A stretch of DNA of 64,000 bases from Rhynochetos jubatus (taxonomy: Eukaryota; Chordata; Aves; Eurypygiformes; Rhynochetidae): the NCBI GenBank assembly GCA_027574665.1, contig CM050650.1, forward strand, positions 95,639,086 through 95,703,085. The letters are read 5' to 3'. This document shows positions 39,846 through 50,135 of this stretch, one piece after another (positions within the stretch are counted from its first letter, which is position 1; each line of letters opens with the position of its first letter). The translations under genes and the position numbers were made by a program. Under the pieces are notes generated by a model, which saw nothing but the letters and a program-made list of their open reading frames with translations, searched no databases and had not been told where the DNA came from.

Positions 39846-39962
39846 GCATTGAAAACTGTTATTCCGTGTGGATGCACCTATATTTATCTCTGGGAATCTC
39901 AAATTGGTTTGGGGCCAGAGCCTAAACCCAGGGCTCATGGTTTTGGTCCCAACCCCTTGTAC

Positions 39963-40617
39963 AGTATTGATTGCATCCCTCAAATGATATAAGGTTCCTG
40001 TGCTCTATTATGTTTTTTACCTTTTCCCAGTATATCTGGGATATATATTTTCCAACTCATGCTACTTATTCCTCAATAATATTTTTTTTATTATTGCTAT
40101 TATTACTATTACTATTATTATGGATTATTTAACTGTCAGAAGGACTCCCCTTAATATTGTCTTTGGCATTTGTTTTTTCTTGAATAAATAGAAATAGTGC
40201 AATAGTAAAATAATATTTTATTTACTTTTATATTTCAAGAAATCACTTTATCTCTGAATAGGCTGATCCATACTCAGAAAACACTGTTGCATTTTCTTAA
40301 TGGAAAGCTGTTTAATCACTCCCATGTATTTTCCTTCGTTTTATGTAGTTGCTGCCAAGTGTTGCTGAAGGACACTGTTCAAATGGATTTATACTAGACA
40401 TCATTTCATACATCTATCTCATGATTTTATTTAAAAAATGTAAACGTATGTTGACTGTGTGGCACACTGTGGTCTTTTACATTTTGACAAAAGTTCATGT
40501 CAGAAGAGAATTACAATGTCTGTAAAAGTTTGAAAACAGTTGTAATATCAAAATGCAAATGTTTCTTCAATGTACCCAGTAAACTGCTTTCTCTAACTCT
40601 TAAATTCTTTATATTTT
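39963..40617. other. Spacer between two LTRs, with an ATT-rich patch
   Basis: About 650 bases with no gene. A trinucleotide-rich stretch (tattattgctattattacta style, about 40089-40125) resembles the U5-side simple repeats of the LTR copies at 7802 and 40618, but no other LTR block is seen around it. Confidence 0.55.
40613..40617 (+). repeat. Left target-site duplication of LTR copy 4
   Basis: The bases atttt directly precede the LTR start tgtgctgg and are repeated directly after the LTR end (41192-41196). Confidence 0.8.
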
Positions 40618-41191
40618 TGTGCTGGTTTCAGGCAGGAGAAATCTGCTTTTCTTCACAAGTGTGGATGGCTGGCCCAGAGCGGCCAAGGGAGTGTTTCATT
40701 CCATGGTAGGTCAGACTCAGTGGTCAGGATTCAGTGCACATGCAGTTCTGAAGTGGGAAGTGGCCTGAGGGGAGTCGTTAAGACCTTGGCTAGGTTGATA
40801 GCTCAGTTGTTAGCACCTTTGTTAGCTCGGGGTAGGTTCATTTGTTAGTGGGTTGAGGGGTCAGCTGGATTTTTCTGGTCCTGTTGTCACTCTCGGGCTC
40901 TGGATCTGGGGGGTCTTGGGCTCTGACTCTCTCTACTCAGGACCTGCCTGTGTGTTGGGGGACAATTGTATCATATGTTCTATTTTCTATTATTTTAATT
41001 ATTTATTACTAGTAGTATTGTTACTGTTAGTAGTATCACTATAATTTTCATTTATATTCAATTATTAAATAGTTACTGTTACATTTATATTCAATTATTA
41101 AATAGTTACACTGACTCTCCTCTAGTGGGTGGGGGCGAGGTGAGCGAGTGGCTGAGTGGTATTTACCGCTAACCCAGGTTAAACCACGACA
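40618..41191 (+). mobile_element. ERV solo LTR, copy 4, with 5-bp target duplication
   Basis: It starts tgtgctggtttcaggcagga and ends ggttaaaccacgaca, i.e. canonical TG..CA ends of the same family as the LTRs at 7802, 9156 and 27778. It is flanked on both sides by atttt. A 5-bp duplication is usual for ERVL-type elements and also occurs in others. It lacks most of the upstream U3 found in copy 2 and shares a CT-rich block (about 40880-40945) with copy 1. The 3' part contains a duplicated 28-base segment that repeats the ATTAAA poly(A) signal. The absence of internal sequence between its two ends shows it is a solo LTR left by recombination. Confidence 0.9.
41049..41109 (+). repeat. 28-bp tandem duplication containing ATTAAA
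   Basis: The segment that starts catttatattcaattatta and ends aatagttac occurs at 41049-41076 and identically at 41082-41109, separated by tgtta. Each copy contains ATTAAA (41064-41069 and 41097-41102), so this LTR has two candidate poly(A) signals. Copy 1 has a single version of the segment (about 8368-8390). Confidence 0.92.
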
Positions 41192-41196
41192 ATTTT
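41192..41196 (+). repeat. Right target-site duplication of LTR copy 4
   Basis: atttt follows the LTR terminal aca and equals the 5 bases before the LTR start. Confidence 0.8.
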
Positions 41197-44100
41197 GGAG
41201 CAAATTGAAATTATAATACAGTATCTAACATGAAACAGTGTTAGTCCTGAAATCAATAGGGTTGCTACTGTCTTTGACAATGTTCATCTTCCCCAAAACA
41301 TTGCTGAGCAAATGAAGCCTAAGCAGAATAAACAGAAAGCACCAATGTCAAGCAGGAATTCTTAATTTTCCTTGTTGTATAAGTCCAGTGTTTTCATCAC
41401 AATGTTTCATCTGTAATTTTCATACTTTCTTTGTTAACACCTTTATAAGACACACCTTTCTTCCCAATCTGTAGATCAAATTTAATATAGAAAATATTAC
41501 ATTAAAGACAGAATATTTTTTTGCTCTGTTTTTAGTAATTTGAATAATTTTATCAGTTTTGGAAGAGGTACAAAAGAACTATGTAATTAAGAAGAAGAGC
41601 AATAATCAGTAGTTAACAAAATTAGAATAATTTAAAAGTGTTTGTGTTATGAGTAAATCATAGGTAAAAAATAAACAACTACATGTAATAATAAATAATT
41701 ACCAGTATAAATTCAAAATGGCTGTAAGAATCTTAAGGTTTCCTTGTTGTAACTACAAGGTGTTTAACACAAAAAGCAAAAAAAATTCAGACAGCAAAAG
41801 TCACACTCAACTTGCAGCTGAATGTACTGTCCAGTGTTTTCTGAGCTGGTTTTCCTCTTTCAGGTACTATGAATCTTGCAATCACATGATGGTTCAGCTT
41901 AGGCAGCAAAAATATGTGATGGTTTTCCTTGGAAGGAAGAGTTGTGCATTCAAATCCCTGAATATTAAGGATAACTGAAGCTCATGTTTCCTCTTCCCTT
42001 TGGGAATCTACTTGTCATTTAGCTCTTATACAGAAAGCATATCCTGAAACTCTTCCCTTTAGTGTTTAAATAGAACCTAGACACATATGTTCAAATTCAG
42101 GTGAAAGTCAGATTTGTGGGAACATTTCCCATTCTACTTAGTATTCTGCCTAAAGTGAGTCCCATGCTTAGGCACGTCTCCCTTTGCAGTTAAGAACAAA
42201 GTTTATTAATTCCATTCTTGAAGAGAAAAGCACCACTTTTACACATTTCAGTGCCGAGCATCACAATGCTTATCTTTATTTTGGACCTTTACTATGGTAC
42301 TTTTGATCAAAGGACATTTAGAGGTAGTAAGCAATGTGCTTCCAAAAGCATTGATGCCATCCTCTGTAAATATGCAGATTTACTCCAGCTATGACTTTTC
42401 TTTTGCTAGGAAGTTAATTCCATACTCCTCTAACCATTGTTTCATTATTGCACAAAAGTTACTTTCACCTGTGTGAATCAGCTCAAGTTTTCCAATTACT
42501 TTAATGGCAGTGAACAATGCTTTATTATCAGACAGCATTAACCAAAAAAAGACCTTTTGATTTTTCAAGGCTGTAAGTGTATCAAACACTATTGTTTTTT
42601 AGGGGAAACGTTCATTCTTTAGGTTAAAATTTTCTCTTAACATTTAAGGTAGCATTTTCAAAACAGAACATATTTTACATTTTCAAAACTATCTCTGGAA
42701 TGTGAACACCATCAATAAACTCAGTGTTTTCAGATACCTTCAAATCCCATCTGAGGTTTTTCTTCAAGGATTTAAGTGTTAAAACACTGGCATTGAAGGT
42801 GAAAGTCTGTCCTTGCTGTGTCTGAGAGTACTGTTTACTTAAGTACAGGCCAGATGAGATTGGCATTTTTAAGGTGGATGTTTATTGGAGTAATTCCACT
42901 TTGTTCTTTTTCTGCAGGATAAATACTCATAGTGTTGCCTCACAAAGGTATCACATGACTTAGGTGAGAGCTGTATTAAAGGTGCAAAAGGGTATCACTG
43001 GTACGGCCAGTGCAAAAATATCAATTACATGAGGGGAAAGTGGAATGAGCACTGTGTCACTTCACATCCTTGGCAGAAAGATGACTTTTAACACCCTAGG
43101 TAAGTCGTGTCATTGCACATGACATCAAGAGTCATAACAATCTGATATATTTAACTGACAAACCTCCAACTCCTTACTGAGCATTTAGGGAGGGTGAATA
43201 CAACTGTCAGAAGGGAGAGTGACTTGTATTTGACAAACTGACTTTCCTACCTGAAAAAGATACAGGAAATGTATCAAAATGAATGTTTGCAGCAAATACC
43301 TTATAGCTTTCTGAGACAGGTATAAAATGTGACAGTATTATGCTGCAGCCTTCCTTCTTTTTTATATCTGCACCCCTCAGAGCAGGGGTCACCCATCTTT
43401 CCCAGATGGTACAAAAACCTGTATTTTTCTTTCCTCAGTATTTCCTTAGATTTTAAACACACCATTAACAAGTCAACAGGACATTATAGAGGCTGAGTCT
43501 GAGTCAAAAAAATCCTGATCTGATGTAACGTAAGTATTTTGTCAGTGGTGAGGCAAGATCTTCTGGATCCCAATAATGTAGGTATTCAGGCAGATACTGT
43601 GTTTTGGAGATGTTTATCTCAGCTGTCATTCCTGTCCCAGCTGGCTGCTGCTTGCTCAACTTGAGCAAATGAGTGTAATAGCTTTGAGACTATGCTATGT
43701 ATTTTAACTATAAAATAAGATTTTCAAAGTAAGAGCTTCATGGCTTGGATGTCTCAACTTTAAGTAATTGATAAAGTTATTGAATTTTCTACAATGTGTG
43801 AAATACCTCCTTCCATACACCAATCACTTCTATCTTAAGATATACTGAGTGAGCCAGAAAAATCTGTCATATTCTAAAGAGACATTTTTATTCATACCAG
43901 AAGTACTATGAAAAATGGTTTTGTAAAAAGCCACCACTGTTACGTACATATTTCTATATGTATCTTACGTATATATTTCTATGTCTCTCTTTGTATTTAA
44001 TTTTCTAACAGTGAACCCAAAGGATACAGTCTCATATAAAATGTGTTTTACTTCTTTGATCACAATATTTCTGTCAGCCTGAAATATAATTCCAATGTTT

Positions 44101-44394
44101 TGATGGCAAACTGAGTAATATTATTCTATAAAACACAATAACAAACATGGAGTACTCACAACACTGCTAATGCAATCACCTGAAAAAGAACAGAGGTGAA
44201 GAATGGTTTGTGGTGCAAATGGCTTCACATAATATGATTATTTGGCTTTTGATTTACAGCAAGATATTTTTCCTTGTCAGAACCTGGAAAGGTCTCTAAG
44301 TGCACCCTCAAACCTTTCAGATCCCTGACCTATTGTCGGGGTCTGTGAGAAGGAGGCATTATCCAGAGGAGAGGAAGACTGATTTAGAAGCTTC
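41197..44394. other. AT-rich unique sequence
   Basis: No gene is recognised. The best open frame (41718-41978, 86 codons, plus) has no motif or composition that sets it apart. A 25-base imperfect tandem duplication lies at 43941-43988. Confidence 0.6.
43941..43988 (+). repeat. Imperfect 25-bp tandem duplication
   Basis: tacgtacatatttctatatg plus tatct (43941-43965) is followed directly by tacgtatatatttctatgtc plus tct, with a few substitutions. Confidence 0.85.
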
Positions 44395-45265
44395 TTAAAA
44401 TAATTGGATGTGAGACCAGATGGATATATCTGAGAGTCCTGAAAGAGCAGGACATTGTCATTGCAAAACCCCTGCCAATCCTTTCTGAAGGATCATAACT
44501 GGGGAGGTTCCTCAAGACTAGAAAAAGGAAAACATCACTCCCGTCTTCAAGAAGGGCACTAAGAAGGATTAGTGGCATTATATGAGTAACCTCAGTCTCT
44601 GGGATAATTAATTCAAGAAAAACCCTCTTGTAAGTAATTTCTGAGCATGTTAAGGACTTGAAGTTAATTGGGAACAGCCAATGTGGATTTACCTAGTCCA
44701 GTTCAAGTCTGAAGCTATGTGGTAGCTTCATATCATGAGATAACTGGCTCAGTGGACAAGGGGAGAACAGTGGATACACATTATCTTAAGTTAAGCAAGG
44801 CTTTCAGCATGGTCTCTCATAGTATTCTTATATCTAGACCAATTAGACGTGGACTACAATTTGTGTAGAAAACTGGTAGGACCACTGGGCTCAAAGAATT
44901 ATTTTACAGCTGGTAGCAAATAAGTAATGACATACTTCAGTCTGCTAACATCTATATTAATGGTCTGGAAGATAACTCCACACATCATCAGTGAGTCTTC
45001 AGATGATACTAAGTTGGAGAAAGTAGCTGATACATTGGAGAGTACAGCTGGTATTCAAAGGGATCAAACAGGCTGGAGAAATGGGCAGAAGGAAACATAT
45101 AGTTCAACAAAAGCAAATCTAAAATGTTGTAGTTGGGACAGAATAATGCCGCACAAGAGGAAAGGATTGGGACTCAACAAATAGAAAGCAGTTTTGCAGG
45201 AAAGAAACCAGATTCCAGAAGGTCAAGTTGAATGTAACTCAGGACAGCAGTCACAGAGGACTATG
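44395..45265 (+). mobile_element. Old CR1 LINE ORF2 fragment (reverse transcriptase region)
   Basis: Words along this stretch follow the order of avian CR1 ORF2. They run from a ggaggttcctcaagactaga-type segment (WEVPQDWRKAN in the family) and tcttcaagaagggcactaag (VFKKGxKED) to gcaaggctttcagcatggtc (SKAFDxVSH). Next come tattaatggtctggaagata (INDLDD), cttcagatgatactaagttg (FADDTKL) and a gatcaaacaggctggagaaa-like word. The conserved F/Y-ADD-type polymerase motif is eroded and many indels and stops break the frame. There is no 3' tail here, so the copy is an internal relic. It is clearly older than the copies at 12523 and 53690. Confidence 0.85.
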
Positions 45266-46245
45266 GCATCATGTAGAAAGATAGCATTTCTTCAAATGGG
45301 GGAAAGGAGGAGGGCAGGGAAGAAGATATATTAAATGAAAAGCTTCAAATAAATGCTGCATTTTGGGCTATCAAAATAAAACAGGTAAGGCTCCCAATTC
45401 CCTGTCAGAAACTTACCTAGATTAATTCAGTGAAATCAGTTTATGACTGCTTACCTGTACATAAGAACAGGGCAACATACAGCTCTATGCTTTCAAAGTA
45501 TTTAAAATAGATAAACTATATAACATAATGTATAAAATTACACATCTGACTGGGTATATATCTTGTGACTTTTCAAGAAAATAATATGTTCCCCTGACTA
45601 AACAATTTAAGAATGGAATTCAGAGTAATATGTTGGTCTTCAGTGGAATGACTTTTTCAACTTTAAAGAAGAAACACTAAGAGAATAATTTTTTTGTAAA
45701 TACAGCTAACCAAAGGGACACTCCAAAACAGGCAGCAATATATAGATCTAGTATACTACCACTTTGATATATAGGAATAAATTAATTGTAGAAACGTGGA
45801 GAAGTTCAGCCTGAAAATGCGTATAATGATCTGGACTGGGGCTCATAGTTTCTGGATTAATGTCAAAATTTCTGCCTTTTGGGAAGAAATGAACATCCCA
45901 TCCACATCTGTGGATCCTAATAACATGATGGTTTTCTCCATCACACATTTGCAAATAAGAATTCATTTTTCAAATTAATTGTAAAAGAAAGAATGTTACT
46001 AGTTATCCCCTCCAGCAGTACAGGTGTGAGATTATTGTTAAAGGTATCACGCTTCCACCTTGGCAGAATATTTCGGACACTGTTAGGCGTTGTTGGTTTA
46101 TAAATTTGAAATGTTTTGAGAATTTGACTCATAGTTAGTATTAGATCAATAAGTTGAGTTATTGTTTAAAAGCTACAAGAACAGACAATGGAACCATATA
46201 ACACAAACATTGCAAAGCCCATGAGGAAGTTGTCTTCTTTCTTTC

Positions 46246-46265
46246 TTTTTTTTTTTTTTTTTTTT
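46246..46265 (+). repeat. Poly-T tract (20 T)
   Basis: 20 thymines, preceded by cttctttcttt and followed by ctttttcag. No minus-strand retroposon body is recognised next to it. Confidence 0.95.
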
Positions 46266-47290
46266 CTTTTTCAGTGCAAAGTATGGAAGCTTCGTGCTAA
46301 TTTAGTGTGAGGTTAATTTAGTGGTAATGCTGAAACACCCTTTCCTTTGTAAGGATATAGAGATATCAGAAATATTTAAGAATGGTGTACCCTGGGAAGA
46401 ACAAAGATGGAGGCAGAGATAAGTAAAACATTTTAGTAATATGTTGCACACAGGTAAGAATTTACTAAATTATTAAGTTGAGGTTCTTGTGCTAAGGAAT
46501 ATTTTTATTGTTGAAAAGGCAGGTTTAACAAGCTATAATTAATAATTGATCCACATTAGCACTATCCATCAGTATGACTGACAACAAAAATATATGAATG
46601 GGAATTATGTGCCTATACTTGTAAAAGTTTGGGGCATTTAAATATGCAGATAAGATATATGACTATCAATATGGCTATCTTCTCATTTCTACTTAGCCCT
46701 GTTTGCCTCTATCATTGTTCAGCTGTGTCAGTTAGCTTTTATTGTAAATAAAGGTTACCTTAATTTAAATTTGGAAATTCCTTGTAAATTTACAGGTGAA
46801 ATGCCATAATAAAAGTGAAGGAGCAAAAGAAGGCTGCAGGAAACATGATTCAGAAGATATTTCAAGGCCCAGTTTGGATTATTTCAATCTAGAAGCTATC
46901 AGCCTGAGCATTGAGATGACTTTAAATAGTGCAGCTATTGTTTAATAGGGTTTATACATAGCAATGGTTATCTGCTTCAGCAAATGGTACAATATTTTTC
47001 ACCATTTGCCCCATTTGTCTTCCATGAAACTCTGAATTTCTAAATACTGCATCACTAAAAAAAATAAAAATAATAAAAATATCTCAGCATATGAAATATG
47101 CTTACCATGAAGGATTATTGGATTCCTTTATAATTTATTACAAAAAGCACCAGTAATAATGGCTGATTAACCAAATTGTGCATAGTGAGCCTGGAACCTG
47201 GTAAGGAACTTAGGATGAATGTCCCATGTTTCATAGAACTATGATTTCCTCACAGGCTGTCTTCATGAGGGTTTTTTTTCAAAAGCCATA

Positions 47291-47313
47291 ATGTTGATTT
47301 CCTAAATCAACAT
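47291..47313. repeat. Perfect 10-bp hairpin beside a T22 tract
   Basis: atgttgattt (47291-47300) and aaatcaacat (47304-47313) are exact reverse complements around the loop cct. A run of 22 T follows at 47326-47347. Confidence 0.85.
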
Positions 47314-47325
47314 TTAGGAACAACA

Positions 47326-47347
47326 TTTTTTTTTTTTTTTTTTTTTT
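47326..47347 (+). repeat. Poly-T tract (22 T)
   Basis: 22 uninterrupted thymines, directly followed by gtttgtgaag. On the minus strand this is a poly-A tail-like run, but no retroposed sequence can be named beside it. Confidence 0.95.
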
Positions 47348-48900
47348 GTTTGTGAAGACTAACTCAGGATACCTTTCCTAAAAGTGAGCAACAAAATTAC
47401 TGACATAGACCCTGATTTGTATTCCTCAGAGGACCATGACAATTTTCTTGAAAAGCTCCTACACCCTGGGGAGTGTTGGGGAGTCATCCAAATTTAAGTT
47501 TTGTAGTTTGGGGTGTTTTTAATCTCTTCATCTATATTGTATACTTGATCATTTACTGAAACGTGATTGCTGAGTACAAATATGGTATGGTTAATATAAT
47601 GATTTTTTTTCCCTACCCCAGGGGCACACAAATCTCTTAGTAACTTTATAGTTTTCATCTGAATTAGGAGGGTCTGCCTGGCATAAACGAGTTCACGCCA
47701 GATGTTGTTGCTTCATTAAAGATCATCCTGCACACATGGAGTTGAATAAGAAAGAAAAGCCTGAGATCAAAACTTGCACATTTCCTAAATATTTCACAAG
47801 AGTATTTCTAGCTGATTATCACTTTTAAAGTTAATATGGACAGTTGAAATATTTGACCGTTTCCAATACTTGAAATATTTTTTCATATTTTGTTTATAAA
47901 GCAAGAGTTTTCTTTTCTAAGAAGTATCTCCAGATGCTTGTTGTTTCAAAGAGGAATGACTGATGTCCATTATCCCTGGATGACATTCCCAAATTTCTCA
48001 TTGAAACATCTGTATTCATGCACAGATGATTCCTCTGAGAGCAAGACTTCATGGGTGCTGTTACAGGATTTCCTGGAGATACAAAGTATACAGTCTGAGT
48101 GACAAAGAGCTGTCAAAAAAGATACCACAGGATAAATTCATAAATAGTGCTCTATCCAAAAGAAAATGGATAGAAAATTTCCTCAGAGTTTTTACCACCT
48201 GGCATGCACTATGCATTCTTGTTGAGCTACTGACTGTAGTTATGGTTTAATTCTTTTTACAAACACTTTCAAGGAAGACTATTTTTAATTCATATTTTAC
48301 AATGTGCATAAGCAAACTTAAATATAAATCCATAACAATGAAAACATAAACCAGCCTGCCCACTAACTGACTTAAGTTTCTGTAGTATGTGTATATGAGA
48401 GTGGGGTAGAGTGAACAAGAAGTGTGCTGCAAGAACAAGTGAACAGTAAGTGTGCTGTTGTAAAAACTATGAAGATACATGGTAACTTTCAGCTTCCTTT
48501 GAAAGCTTCTCTTTAAAATATACACTGAGCAAACTCTCATGCTATCCTAACTTCACATTGTCTTCGTTACCTAGAACAAAAAGACTGTATGTAAACTTGA
48601 CTTTGCAGTAAACATGGAGCATTTGAAGAAATGTTTAAGTGGTGAAATGTGTTTGTTGCTTGACATGGATAGTGTGGTTACTATTTCTGAAAGAATCCAT
48701 ATGAATAGTTCATAAAGAACTGGTTTTTTTCTTACCACTAAAAAGAAAAGAAGAACCTGGTCTGGCCGAGTTTTGGAAGATAAATTTAGATATGTAAAAC
48801 GAGAAAGCCAGCTACTACAGATCAAAGGTAGTTTATGGTACTTCAACTTAAAAAAAATAAATAGGATTGCAAGTGTCTTATTGGAAACACCTTTGGGAAT

Positions 48901-48922
48901 AGTATCAACTGAGTATCAACTG
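48901..48922 (+). repeat. 11-bp tandem duplication
   Basis: agtatcaactg occurs twice head to tail (48901-48911 and 48912-48922). Confidence 0.95.
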
Positions 48923-49190
48923 AGACAGGTGGCTGATACATAGGTCTGAGAGCTGTTTTTAGTTTTAGGGCAGTTTTAAGTTCAGACTAATTTTAGGCTG
49001 TGGAGGAGCAACAGGAGCTGACACTTACAGTTTACATTGTGGGAGCTAGAGACCATTATGAGACCATATTACAAAGCAGAGTTATTTGAAAATACGTCTC
49101 TATACACAGTAATTTATACTGCTTAAGATATTTATTGATAACTTTCATGATCCAATAATCATTGACTAGCTCTAGAAGGCCACATTGGAC

Positions 49191-49237
49191 TTCTTCAATT
49201 TATTTGAGCCATACTATTGGCTCAATAAATTGAAGAA
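49191..49237. repeat. Near-perfect 20-bp inverted repeat (hairpin)
   Basis: The left arm ttcttcaatttatttgagcc plus a (49191-49211) and the right arm tggctcaataaattgaagaa (49218-49237) are reverse complements except for one extra T in the left arm. The loop is tactat. It is the longest clean hairpin that I found in unique sequence here. Confidence 0.9.
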
Positions 49238-50096
49238 CATTTCATATATCTCTCTTGGGATCCATCAGAGAAGTTTCCAAGGTTTGTGACCTTATATTTT
49301 TTCCTTAAAGACAGGTGCCATTAAAAGTTGAAAGATTCATTTTCTGTATTTTCTTCCAGCTTAAATATTTAACTTTGATCAGAATTCTTTTTAGTCTCTG
49401 AGGAAGGAAATCAGAGAACTTTCACATTATATTAACAACTGCTTGTGAGAGAAAATATTTTTAGTTGTGGAAACAAAATATAATATTTTAATGGAAGAAG
49501 TATATATTTTTAAAGTCACAAACTGTCACTCATTGAGGAAAGAAATACTGGTTTCACGTATTCAAAATCACTCATATAGATGTGAAAAATGAACCTTCTA
49601 GGTGACTGACAGATTGACTTTAAATAGAAGAGAATTAAATAGATATGTGTACTTTACATGTTTTGATTAGTTTGTTTCTTGAAAAACTTATTAAGTGACT
49701 GTAAAAACCTACCAAATACATTTAAGCTCATATATTTTATTTCATTTCAGGTTTACTTCTTATGACTTTTTAATATGACAAGGAATTAGTATTTGTCCAA
49801 TTTATACCCCTTTCTTGCATTTCCACAGTCCTCTTGAAGACAGTACAATGAAAGTAGAATTGGACTGGACACTTTCACTCTTAAATACGCTGGTGTAACA
49901 TATTCTAATATAAATAGGGCATAATGGGTATGAAACTGTATTTGAGGTAATTTAAGGAAAGAGAAGTAGAATAAAGCATTCGTTTGCATTTTCTTCCCAT
50001 CTCCAGATGTATTAAACACTGCATTAGCTCATAGCTTCTTGTCAAGAAATTTACCTGGATTTAAACACTCTCATTAATCTCTTATTTTATTGGAGC

Positions 50097-50135
50097 TATA
50101 ATATATAATATAATATATATAATATATAATATAAT
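50097..50135. repeat. AT-only microsatellite (tataatata units)
   Basis: Nearly 40 bases of A and T only, in repeated tataatata words. It is self-complementary and prone to slippage. Confidence 0.9.

Larger units (their letters stand above)
39235..39962 (+). mobile_element. Second type of ERV LTR, with TATA box and poly(A) signal
   Basis: The layout is that of a retroviral LTR: a GC-rich U3 with internal repeats, TATAAAA at 39638-39644 and AATAAA at 39840-39845 some 200 bases downstream. A U5 of about 100 bases (gggaatctcaaattggtttg, gtcccaaccccttgtaca) resembles bird LTR 3' ends that I know. The start near tgtttgcctaaaac and the end near gtaca are estimates; I found no convincing target-site duplication. 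It differs in sequence from the LTRs at 7802, 9156, 27778 and 40618. No internal retroviral region follows, so it is probably a solo LTR. Confidence 0.65.

Noticed and set aside
40089..40125. Decayed extra LTR suggested by an ATT trinucleotide stretch
   Set aside because: The simple repeat alone is not diagnostic; no LTR start, end or poly(A) block accompanies it.
39235..41191. LTRs at 39235 and 40618 as a provirus pair
   Set aside because: They are of unrelated sequence, and the second is bracketed by its own target-site duplication.
41718..41978. 86-codon plus frame as a small gene or exon
   Set aside because: No recognisable motif and no convincing splice signals around it.
47640..47710. 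Possible tRNA-like segment (ggtctgcctggcataaacg)
   Set aside because: No A and B boxes in proper spacing and no cloverleaf could be made by eye.
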